This document shows positions 54,205 through 64,000 of a stretch of 64,000 nucleotides of DNA, piece by piece. This DNA is from Globisporangium splendens (lineage: Eukaryota; Oomycota; Peronosporomycetes; Pythiales; Pythiaceae), in contig VFIW01000071.1 of NCBI GenBank assembly GCA_006386115.1, forward strand, positions 186,001 through 250,000, given 5' to 3'. The position numbers were made by a program, and so were the translations under genes. Position 1 is the first letter of the stretch; the number at the start of each line of letters is the position of its first letter. Below the pieces are notes generated by a model that saw only the letters and a program-made list of their open reading frames with translations, was not told where the DNA came from and did no database searches.

Positions 54205-55426
54205 ATGCTCGCATTCTACGGGGAGGATGCCGTGGGCTTTGACGGCCACACCGTCGTGCTGGTGCGTGCTAGGACTCTACCTGTGTGTTTACCGCGTGCT
54301 GACGCGTGTGTGGATGCGCTTTTGTATGTCTGTTTCTATGCGGCAGCCGGCGGTGTCGTACGCCAACTTGGGGCAACTGACGCTCGATCTGCTCATCAAC
54401 ACGCTGCTCCAGCACGGCGACAAACTGGTACGCGCCGCATATGAATGCTACGTGAATTACGGGCATGAGCGGGTGGGAATGAACGTGTTTATGTGGATGA
54501 ATGTGCAGCAAGTGGAGGTGAAGAAAGCGGGCCACTTTGTGTCGGAAAACGTGCCGCCGATCGCGGGCAGTGCGGCGTTCGCCACGCAGCCACGCGATGC
54601 GCTCTGTTTGAACCTCGAAGGTAAACGTCGTATAGCAAGTGGGATCGTATGTTTATTTGGTTTGCTGCTAATGGGCGCATGTGTGTGCATACACAGTGTA
54701 CCAGATCCCATCGCGCAAGATCACAATCATCCAGCAGCGCGCTGCCGCGTTCACGGTACGTTGTGCGTTTATGACCGCTAACCGTTCAAAAAGATCTACG
54801 CTTATAAACTGGAGTGTATATTCTTTGGCGTGAACAGGGCCGCGCAAATGCGTTTGCTCAGGAGCTGGTCGAGTGGGGCGTGCACCACAACGTAGCGTCG
54901 TTCTGCGTGATCGCTGGCACTGACGACATGCTTCGTCACGACCCAAACATGCTCAGGTATGCCGTTAATATTGTTAACGCGGCCTCGAATCCCTTGCACT
55001 AATTACCGTTTTATGCCGTGCAGCCGTCCGATCCGCACGATCCAGTCGGGCGAGTCCAAACTTGCAAATCCTGAGTTCATTGCGCAATTTGCTGCGCTCT
55101 CGACATCCGATGCTGCGATTGAAAAAGGGGAGACCTCACCGAACCCATGGGAATCCGTTCGAGGCGCCGGGATTGCGCCGCTGCTCTGCAACAAATGCCA
55201 GGGACACAAACTGCCGTTCTTGGCATTGCTCATGGCGTGCGCAGAAGGTGATAACGTCCCCGATGCAGTGGCCATGACGACGCACGTTGCAAACTACTTG
55301 AAGCTCATGCCTGCTCAAGAATCCGTAGGAGATCCCCGACTCATGAATGCACGCCTGCCATTCGCGTTCCCGCCATCCTGGAATCAATTGTTTGGTCGCG
55401 GACCGGACGTGTCGCTCTACCTGTAG
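54205..55426 (+). CDS. PSMG2: PSMG2/PAC2-like proteasome assembly chaperone
   Basis: Five exons (54205-54261, 54347-54620, 54697-54755, 54838-54956, 55024-55426), all GT-AG and in phase, encode 303 residues. The N terminus FDGHTVVLPAVSYANLGQLTLDLLINTLL, the VYQIPSRKITIIQQRAAAF block and the C-terminal LLMACAEGDNVPDAVAM align by eye with the start, middle and end of the PAC2 family. PAC2 pairs with PAC1 to scaffold the 20S proteasome alpha ring. An additional segment around residues 205-240 (SKLANPEFIAQF, GETSPNPWESV) is family-typical linker. Intact. Confidence 0.9.
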
Positions 55427-55731
55427 CTGCTCATATCCTAGTGCTCCAGACCAAGAGAACAAGAAATACTTTCATAGGAGTTATCGTGCGCAATGAAGAC
55501 AAGAGAGCGCAGCAGCATGGCGGTTTGGCAATGTGACCTTTTTGTGATGAATGCGTATGCGCCTAACTGACAAATCCGTTATTTCCTAGGTCCTGATTTA
55601 GATCCTTCGTGTTCATCTTCGGGTGCTCGAAAGCGTCGCGACCACTTCCGCACCCAGACATTTCAGAAAGCGTGTTGCAGTGTTTGGATGCTCGCCAGAT
55701 AAAAGAGGTGCTCACATTTGGCACAGTTAAT
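55427..55731. other. Intergenic region
   Basis: Short spacer before the TRPV-like gene. The TRPV frame is open upstream to ATG 55609, so the real start could be there. Confidence 0.4.
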
Positions 55732-58240
55732 ATGAGTGTGTTTAGAGGGCGACGACCGGTGAAAGCCACGGTCCAGCGCATGTCTGGCAGCATGTTTCGA
55801 TGGTTTAGCGCCGGTGCGCGAGTGGATGTCGTCGCACAGCAGGTGCTGGAACACGGTGAAGGATTTTCAACGCCGTCAAGCGGAACGCCATTGATGACGC
55901 GATGGCTTTGATCGAGGAGAATGAGTACTGCTTGCTGCTTCGTGATTCAGCTGGCGCGACGCCTGTGCACATCGCCTTCCTCTTTGGACACTACGAGTTG
56001 GGCAAGCAAATCGTGATGAAGTCGAAACGGTTTGCGACACTGACGTATTCGTATCTAGACCCGGACGCCGTCGATCCGTCACCTTACGAGGGGGAAAACA
56101 TACTTCATATCGCCATCGCGCATCGCAAGCCCAGCCTCGCGCTATGGCTTTTACGGGAAGTTCCAGAACTGATCAACGCCGAAGCCACGGGCTCATTTTT
56201 CCGACCTACCAAAGCATGCTACTTCGGAGGCGCGCCGCTGTTGTTTGCGCTTTCGTCCAACCAAATTAACGTCGCACTCGACATCTTGGACGCAGCCGAG
56301 CGATTAAAGACAAACAAATCGCAAGATGAACCAGTGAAGGAGGGTACAACAGTTTTGAAAGTGGACTCACAGCAATCTCGATCAGCACAGGTTTTTGCTG
56401 ACACGTCGATTTTCATGTGCGATCGGTTCGGCAACAACGTGCTGCACCTAGCCGTGATCCATGACCTCTCCAACGTGTACAATTTCGCGCTTCTGTATGC
56501 CATACGCTTGCTGTCTCCGCGCCATTTCAGCAAAGATGGCTCTGCTGGTAGCGTGCTGCGCGAAATTCATGCTTCCGAGGGAATCCCGACGATCGAAAGC
56601 CACGAACCTATGCCAGCAGAAGACTTGATTCTTTCAGGGCTCTCGTCTTCGCTGGATGAAGTCGACAAGATCAGTGCAAGGAAACTCCACGCATCACGAT
56701 CGAAAAGGCGATTTGCTGAGTTTACAGCAGCGAGTGAAGATAGCAATGCGGACACGCTGGTCGAGTTCTTGAAGCGCGCGGACGACGCGGCCTGCGAGAA
56801 GATGCTGGGCTTCCTTTTGCAGCGTAACAGCGATGAACTGACCCCACTCTCTCTGGTTGCTGCGAGAGCCAACGAGCGCATGTTTCAGCATATTCTCAAG
56901 CAGTCCACCTCGGTTGCTACGATCCGATTACAGCGATGCACCTCCCGCTGTTTGATCTGGAGCAACCGTTGCCTCGTCCCGATTCCAATTTCGGGCGCTT
57001 CCAGATTGTTCACGACATCCTCACGTCGTTGCCATACCCACTTGCACCAAAGGGCGAGAAAGGATACAAAACTGCTATTCAATGCCTATGCTCGTTGGAA
57101 CCTCTCTCGAACACGCTATCGACGCACACACCGGCGATGGAGAGGATCGTTGCACGTCGATTAGAGATGCTGAAGCTTTTTGAAGTGAAATTACTGCTCC
57201 AGAAAAAGTGGAAGTACGTTGGGAAGCGACGATTCATGATACGGCTCACCGTGTACCTCGTGTTTCTCTTCTTCCTCAATGTCACGACGCTGTTCGAGCG
57301 AAATGCGTACAGCACGGGGCCAATCGCACACGCCATCTTGCTTGGGATCGCAGAAGTCGGGTGTTTCGGATTGGCGACCGTCGAGTTCATGAACGAGACC
57401 AACCAGCTTATTCTCAATTTCAAGTCGTACACCACGGAAGCAGGAGCCGGACGACTTGACAACGTGTGCACGCTCATGACGAGCACATCGTTGTACTTGT
57501 CTGCTGCGATGCGTGCGGCGCGTCACGAGCATTTAGAAGACACGTTTGCGGCCGTCGCGCTGATCTTTGCGTGGTTCTACCTCTTCTTTTCCTGCTCGGG
57601 TTTCGCTCCACGGATCCATTTGTGATCACGATCCTCAACGTGATCATGAACGACATTGTGCGTTTCATCTTTGTGTATGTGGCCATCATGGTGGGGTTCT
57701 CGCAGGCGCTGTACCTTGTCCACGACGGCCGCGCAGGTGTGAAGACATTGCTGCACCGAATCCGCATGCTCGTCATCGCTGGCTTCACAGGCGAAGTTAA
57801 CTACGATGACAACTACACGTCCGGACGAATGAACACGCTGACCCAAGTGCTGATGCTCGGATACATCATCCTCGTCATGATCTTGCTCGTCAACCTGCTG
57901 ATCGCCATGTACGCATTCGCCCTCTATGCTCATAACACTTGAGCAGCCTCAATTACACTAATGGCATTGTGTTTCTTGCTTGAACAGGATGGGGAACACG
58001 TACAGCGAGATTCTCCAGGAATCAGAGCAGCGCTGGGTCGCTGAGCGCGCGAATATCATGTTGACGATCGAGAGCCAGTGCACGGCCGGTCGAAACCACC
58101 AGGATCGAAAGAATTACGCAGTGCCGCTGCAGAACCGTCACGGGGAAGAAGTTTTGTACCTGCAGATTGAAGTCAACGACATGGAGAATTGGAAGAAACA
58201 GGGCAGTGCTGAACAGGATGAGGAGGGCACGACGCTCTAG
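55732..58240 (+). pseudogene. TRPV-like ankyrin cation channel with three 1-nt frameshifts
   Basis: An N-terminal ankyrin region (TPVHIAFLFGHYELGKQIV, ENILHIAIAHRKPSLALWLL, GNNVLHLAVIHDLSNVYNFAL, LTPLSLVAARANERMF) is followed by a DPITAMHLPLFDLEQP-like repeat, six hydrophobic segments (MIRLTVYLVFLFFLNVTTLF, HAILLGIAEVGCFGLATVEF, LDNVCTLMTSTSLYLSAAM, FAWFYLFF-LLGF, VRFIFVYVAIMVGFSQALYL and S6), a pore loop with LVIAGFTGEVN, and S6 ending NLLIAMMGNTYSEI. The S6 motif is created by splicing 57908 to 57988 across a 79-bp intron and is typical of TRPV channels. The reading frame slips by -1 at about 55866, 56917 and 57590. Each slip is repaired by adding one T to a short T run, so sequencing or assembly error is an alternative to real decay. 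The stop is TAG 58238-58240. Confidence 0.78.
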
Positions 58241-58302
58241 CAAAATGCATCAAAAGAGCGGAGGGATGGTAATGCTGCCGTTCTTATTAATGCTACTGCT
58301 GT

Positions 58303-59593
58303 TTAGGCAGCGGGTGGTGATAACGGCGCAAGACGATCTGTGTCTGCGTTACCTGGCGGTCTCCGTTGTTGCCGGATTAGAATACATTCGCTGGTTGGAA
58401 GTGGTTCAGCGTGGAGTTTGATCATTTGATCTACCGGATCGGTGGTTTTTACATGGAGCGTTTGCTGCGGCAAAGACGTTGCTGCTTTGTGCAGTTTGGT
58501 ATCGAGAATCCGGTCAAGTACTGTTTGCTGCGAGGCCAGGCGCTCCTGGAGCACCCGATTCTGCTCCTCCAGGTCTCGACGCACGCTCTTGGACGCGATC
58601 GACTCGCACGATTCAGTCGAAGTGCTCGAGTTTGTGGCGATAAGCGTGCTCGCAGTGGTGTTTACTACACGACCTGTAGCATCCTCCTCACTCTCCTCTT
58701 GTTCGTGTCCCTCGTCTTCCTCTGGAATGGCCGGTGGACATCTGCTTCTCGTCTCGAAGAAAACCGGATTACGTCTTTGCAAACGCTGGAGTGTTGAGGC
58801 TCGAAATCCAGGCTTCTGTTGGATGCGCGCTGTACAGTGAGAGCTTTTTGTCACCATACAAGCGTCGCTGTCGATGATCTTGACCCGACACTGAGGCATT
58901 TGGAGCTTCCTGAACAATTCCTGCACGATCAAGACAAGGTTAGCCCAGTGTCCCAAGCAAAAACAAGAACCGGCATTGCAGTAAACCTGCCTGAATTGCC
59001 TCAGGCGCAGGTGCTTCTGGTGAGTTCGCGAATGTGTCGGTACTACAAGCAGGCGCAGAGTTTGTTGCATGGCAGCAATGACACTTTGGTTCATCATCGT
59101 TCATTGCCGCGTGTGACGACGTTGAAGCAGGCAGACTCGTCGCCCTACAAGATCGCAGTCGATCGAGCTCTTCCTCAAGCCGGACCTGCACGCTCTCCTG
59201 ATGCTGGATGATCTGCAGAAGCGACTGCCTCTGTGCGGCGTACTCTTGCATCAACTCTTTTTCTTTCTGCTGAAGTCGCGTCTTCCATTGACGTTCCGGT
59301 TTGCCCAGTGCGCGTTGCCCGTCTGCTTCCAGTGCGCTGATCCGACGATGCTGCTGTTTGATCGCGCTCCGATACTGCTTGCAGCTCTGCTCGCTCGTCT
59401 GCAGACACTGCAGGAGCCACTGGTTCTCTTCGCGAAGCGCTCGGGTCTCGTAGCTCTCGGCGAAGAGCGCCATGAGATGGCGAGAAGCAAAGTCGACGAC
59501 TCGAAACGACGCCAAGTTGCTGAGTGGGAGTTGCTGTAACCGGTTCGAGTCGCACCGTTCCACACAGTGAATGTTCGGACATCGATTGGGCAT
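58303..59593 (-). CDS. Coiled-coil protein with probable GC-AG intron
   Basis: Two exons (58991-59593 and 58303-58920) are in phase if the intron 58921-58990 uses a GC donor (CAG|GCAGGT). The alternative GT donor 4 bp downstream breaks the frame after about 70 codons. The product would be ~406 residues: a coiled coil (ALREENQWLLQCLQTSEQ, QQKEKELMQEYAAQRQ), a Cys/His patch (CHCCH), a Gln/Arg-rich segment, an acidic Glu run, and a second coiled coil (DLEEQNRVLQERLASQQ). No membrane span. An alternative start is the ATG at 59473. It converges with the TRPV-like gene, 62 bp apart. Confidence 0.68.
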
Positions 59594-59804
59594 TCCGACA
59601 CCCCTAAAAGATAATATATATCAAGTTGCAGAGGCAGAATTGTGTTGCTGTAGCCTGTTTTTGCAGTGTTGAAAGTCATCGACAGCCACAACAACGGGGC
59701 GTGCCAAGACGCTCCCAACACAAAGGCACATTAACAACAGCGTGTAGTATGCAACGCCGACTTGTCTTCCACTTCGCCTTCAGCTACTGCTCCTTCCAAC
59801 CTCC

Positions 59805-62800
59805 TTTACTTTATTTTACTTTATAAGGTGAGGTATATTTAGGTTCATCTTCGTGACCTACAATATCCATTCTCCTACCTAATCTTCATTGCGAATTTCA
59901 TACAGGAGTGTAAATGTGTCTATAGCGCGGTTTGCACTAGATCACTTCTGGCTGCTAAATAATCTTTGACCAGGATGGCATGTTCTCTTGGTCCTATGTG
60001 AGGCTGCCTTGTGTTGTTCAATGACCTTGGGTCTTCCGAACTTCGCATAAGCCAATGCATGACGTCGTTGTCAAGATCCTGGGTGAGATTGTTGAAAGCA
60101 GCTCTTTGAGTTGGGAAGTGCACCTGCGTTGAGGTTCTGGTATCCATGGCTAGGTTGGCGGCTGAGTCCGCCATCTTGTTGAAGGCACGGTAGTGATGGT
60201 ACCATCCTCGGATGTCGATGCAATCCGCGAGTCGTCGACTTATCTGGTATAAACGTGCCAATCGGTGCTGTCGAGGGGACCGATGCATTCGCTGTTGGGA
60301 GATAATCAGTGCACTGTCTCCAATCACGTACAACGGTTCGAAGTGACTGCGTTGGGCTTCTCGGAGTCCATGTATAAGACCCCAGTACTCGGCAAAGTTG
60401 TTGGTCGTGTCCTTCCTGCTATACGCCATGCTCGCGACCCAAATTAAACTGGCTGTGTGCGAGTCTTTATGGACACGCACGATAATGGATCCAGTCCCTC
60501 CTGGTCCTGGATTGCCGCGTGATCCACCATCGAAAAACAACAGGTAAACGCCGCGAGTATCATTTAAAATCAAGGGGATGGTGTCTGTTTGGCTGAGAAA
60601 GCAGTCGACATATGCCTTGAGAACTGCCGCAACCGTGTGACCGTCAGAGTCTCTAGCTTGCGCTTCAGCGAGTCGTGTGAGGTTTCGCATTCCTGCCTCT
60701 AATCTGGTCATCATGATCGCCATCTCAGCAGTCGATTCGATTGGATCCGAGTCCATGCGTCGCAGATGCGCACACCAAATGGCTTGTATGAGCGACGCGC
60801 TCATATATCGCCACAGCATGTGTGCGACGGAATAGAGGTGATCTTGGAGATGTTCATTGGAGAACTTGTGTCCGATAATGTGTCTCTTGATCGTGGTCCA
60901 TGCATGCTTTGGAGTATGTGGTAGATCCAGACTGAAGATCCAGATTGCGGGGTCGTGACCAGGAGTGATTCCGATCTTCGTCCATAGCGCATAAAAGTAG
61001 TTCCACACCAGTTTGGCTTTCGGACACTCCCAGAATAGATGTTGAACAGAAGATTGGACAACTTGGGAACGTTCGGGATTCGAGCAGGATAGATCAGCTT
61101 TCTCATAGTTCCACATGGAGAGTCGGTTGGCTTTCAGCCGGAGAAGAGTCTGAGCTGTATAAGCAGTAATCCCTGGGATGTTGTGTAATTCGCTCCATTG
61201 GATTAATTGCAGTCATGGCCACAGAGATCCTGCTGTATGGACAGCTTTGTTGACTGCTGCATCTCGAGTATCTTTGCCAATTTGTGTCCTCGTTGCTGCA
61301 ACTTGTTGCCGATAGAAAGATCTGATCGTATTGTATCGTCCGTTGCCACCCCATAGTTGCACGATTCTTGTGAAACGTGGATGTGCATGGAACGACACCT
61401 TCTGTCCGTTCAAGCCTCTTGTTGCCATGATGTCACAGTCCATTGCGGAGTGAACTGTATGCGTAGCTTTGACTAGGGTCGTGTCGACATGGGTCAGAGT
61501 TGCTTCACTGGTGTGCAGATGCCATTCGTGGTTGTAATGGCGTTGCCCGTTGTACAGCCGAAGCACATTTGTTTGCTGTGGTCGATACAGAAGCTGTGGG
61601 AAGTTGGATACCAACGTAGCGCATAACCGCTCGAGTGCTCGAATAGACGGCCAGGAGAATCCGGAGATTCCACATGTTGGGATGAAGTTAAGCACTCCTG
61701 GTCTTATCCACTCCCATCGAAGTATGTCGCCCAGTTGTGCTGTTCCAACTGATAATGATGTGTGAGCAAGCTTGTAGGGGGAGCCGTTGGAATCAAGAAG
61801 CCACCCATCTGCAGTCGAGGTCATGTATGGCGACCATTCTGCACAGAATGTCCCACGTAGCTTTCGTCCTTCAGCGATGATACCTGGAAGCCTGTCAGAT
61901 ATTTTAGAGCTGAGGTCGATCTGGAACACATCGCCATCCCATTGAGTCTGCACAATTGTCGACTTGAAGTGCTCGTAACACCAACGTACATTATCACGTT
62001 CTCTGGGCTCATAGGGTTGAGAATGGAGCGACGCACATAATGCTGCGCCAGTTGTCCACATGTTATCACGAAGCTGGAGTGGCCGCCTTGGGATTGCATC
62101 GAGCGGCGTGATGTACGTCGAAGAAGCCCTTGTGTTGTGCAGCAAGATTTCCCCGATGACCTGATTGATGTGAGAGGTAGTGATTGCCCATCTGGAGACT
62201 GCTGTGGCACTCATCGTCATCAGCTCAGTTCTGATGTTGGGTACCGACAAGCCTCCATTCATTTTTTTGAGTTCAGCTTGTTCTTCCTTCATCCACGGTT
62301 TCGCAGGCTTACCATTCCTTGAGCCCGAGACAAATTGTTTCACTAGGTCGTGTAGCTGATTGACAATAGCCGTAGAGGGCCAGGAGTGCCTGGCCACGTA
62401 AAGCACTTTGGGTATGATGACGGCACTGGCAATTGCTGCGCGTTTGGCGACAGAGTGAGTTTTGAGACGCGCAAGTCGAAGTCTGACACGTAAGGCTTGG
62501 ATGCACTTGGACCAGTTACTTGCATTCGAAGGCGTTTGTCCGACTTGGATGCCGAGGTAGCGGCAATGTTCTTCACGTTGTAGCACATGAATGTCACTGA
62601 CTGACTCTTCGGTGGAGCTATATTCCTTGTTCAGCGGTAATACTGCAGATTTGTGCCGATTGACTCGAAGCCCAGAAGCTGCTCCATATTTGTCCAGGAT
62701 TGCAAACACGGCGTTAATATCCTTGGGATCGCTAAGATAAATGGTCGTGTCGTCTGCGTATCCTCCAAGTCTGACTTCAGTTGCGCATCCTGCTGCCTCG

Positions 62801-64000
62801 AGTTCAACGCCGTGTATTTCGTCACTCGCTTCGATTTTCCGATAAAGAACCTCTAACGCCAAGATGAAGAGAAGAGGGGCCAGCGGACATCCTTGACGAA
62901 TTCCGGATGTTACGTTGTACTTCCTCGACAGGAAACCGTTGGCAATGAACTTGTAAGTGGTTTGAGAGTGTAACACCTTCACTAAGTGTACGAACTTCAA
63001 TGGGAATCCAAGATGCTGGAGCGCTTGTACCAGAAAGCTGCGATCGAGTGAATCATAGGCTTTAGCAAAATCAAGGAGCAACGCGATCGCTCTGGACATG
63101 GCGAGATCGCTCGTGGCCCGCTGTTGTGCAGCCTATAGCACATCGATCGTAGTCGGGATTGCTCGCCCTGGAACGAAACCAGCTTGCATGCGATGAATAA
63201 GCCAAGGGAGCACAGTTCGTAATCTGGTTGCAAATATCCGTGTGAATATTTTGTAATCAGAGTTGAGGAGTGCGATTGGCCTGTAGTCCAGCGGCGATGC
63301 AGCAGAGATGGACTTTTTAATGCAGTGAATATGTGCTTCACTGAACGAACTTGGTAGAACGCATTCGGGTATCCACAATTTGAAAAGTCGCTCGAATAGG
63401 CCGGTAATCTCGTCACAGTGGTCTCTGTACCAGTCGTTGCCGAGTTCGTCAGGACCGTGAGCTTTGCCTCTCTTGCATTTCTTCACAGCCTGTTTAATTT
63501 CACTCGAATCGATCGGTTTGAGCAGGAAGCCTAATCTGTCCGACGGAGGAATAGCTGTTCCTGGATCGGGGATTTGATCGAAGTCAGTTTGCAGAGTGGG
63601 CGCCTGTTGCATGATTGATTTCCATCCTTCTCCCATGTCGTCAGCAAGTTATCGTGAACGCATGGGTCCGTAAGTCGCTGTGCCACCGAGTGTGAAGATA
63701 GTGTTGTCAAGGAACTTGGTCGAGATACGCTTGTAGAAGGATTTGCTCGTTTTTCGTTCATGATGCATGTGCTCCCGAAAAATGCGGTCCCATTTTGAAG
63801 CCTGCCACTTAGATTTGCATTCTGCAATGGCACGACGAATACTCGTGGCGGTAGTAAGAAACTCTTGCGACAACTCCACGTTTTGATCACTCACCGCTCC
63901 ACCAGAGTGATCGAGCATCTGCACTTCCGATTCTGAGAGGCATCGTTGCAACCTCTGGATTTTCTTCTTGTATCCTTAATTCAATCTGGCGAAGTACGAT
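59805..64000 (-). mobile_element. LINE retrotransposon with RNase H, 5' end outside the window
   Basis: On the minus strand the order is reverse transcriptase, zinc-binding segment, RNase H and 3' tail. The element ends at about 59805-59830 in a (TAAAG/TAAAA)-like tail. The 5' part, including any endonuclease or ORF1, lies beyond 64000. The 1-kb fragment at 2526-3520 is a second copy of the same family. No target duplication can be tested because one end is missing. Confidence 0.9.
59920..63951 (-). pseudogene. LINE ORF2-type polyprotein, three in-frame stops
   Basis: A single reading phase carries ITGLFERLFKLWIPECVLPS and FLDFAKAYDSLDR (RT), GIRQGCPLAPLLFILALEVL, the catalytic YADDTTIYL (near 62750), then CSNPE...HLFWEC, and an RNase H domain (60080-60545) with FDGGSRGNPGPGG, NNFAEYWGL, GDSALII and NKMADSAANLA, so all four acidic catalytic residues are present. 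The phase is broken by TAA 63649-63651, TAG 63133-63135 and TGA 61213-61215, with no frameshift seen. The other copy has GGA (Gly) at the last position. The element is therefore non-autonomous as assembled. Confidence 0.85.

Noticed and set aside
58167..58840. + strand frames downstream of the TRPV-like gene
   Set aside because: Antisense of the coiled-coil gene at 58303-59593, whose minus-strand frame has heptads and consistent splicing.
32..64000. CRISPR arrays, operons, ribosome binding sites
   Set aside because: Sequence is eukaryotic; no regularly spaced direct repeats or bacterial-type gene clusters were found.

Overview
This is a piece of eukaryotic nuclear DNA, most likely from an oomycete of the Phytophthora / downy-mildew group. 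The evidence is compact genes with short (70-120 bp) GT-AG introns, intergenic spacers often below 1 kb, balanced base composition, an RNase H-bearing LINE, and many copies of multi-pass membrane protein families that I associate with oomycetes. The species assignment is an inference. Intact genes use TGG for Trp and end in TGA as well as TAA/TAG, so the standard code applies. No prokaryotic, organellar or viral features were seen.

Layout. 0-0.25 kb: edge of a Q/N-rich gene (minus). 2.1-4.3 kb: a secreted Cys-rich protein gene broken by a stop codon and by a LINE fragment flanked by a 10-bp target duplication. 5.0-6.4 kb: a coiled-coil protein. 6.8-11.6 kb: an eight-exon nuclear protein with a RAMA domain, a PHD finger and a polyQ tail. 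12.5-13.0 kb: SKP1. 13.6-16.6 kb: two dead genes of a polytopic membrane protein family (called here the TDIPRTG family after a conserved motif). 17.7-22.6 kb: a housekeeping block holding a small mitochondrial-type membrane protein, ISY1, ALG13 and a soluble-type NAD(P) transhydrogenase, the last two sharing a CCAAT-containing divergent promoter. 22.6-27.4 kb: more TDIPRTG pseudogenes, carrying near-identical inverted copies of parts of the 13.6-16.6 kb genes. 28.4-29.0 kb: a degenerate partial copy of the gene at 46.6-48.9 kb. 31.9-34.5 kb: two small related basic proteins. 34.6-45.8 kb: three large membrane proteins with big ectodomains around a further TDIPRTG pseudogene. 46.1-48.9 kb: a short protein and a large disordered one. 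49.4-52.9 kb: two more membrane protein pseudogenes. 53.1-55.4 kb: NOPCHAP1-like and PSMG2/PAC2 (proteasome assembly chaperone) genes. 55.7-58.2 kb: a TRPV-like ankyrin channel interrupted by three 1-nt frameshifts. 58.3-59.6 kb: a coiled-coil gene with a probable GC-AG intron. 59.8-64 kb: a longer decayed LINE running off the window.

Two themes stand out. The conserved housekeeping genes are intact and carry small introns, while the lineage-specific membrane families are a graveyard of duplicated, inverted and nonsense-mutated copies. The RAMA-PHD protein is the best candidate for unusual biology, because RAMA is predicted to read modified DNA and Phytophthora DNA carries N6-methyladenine.
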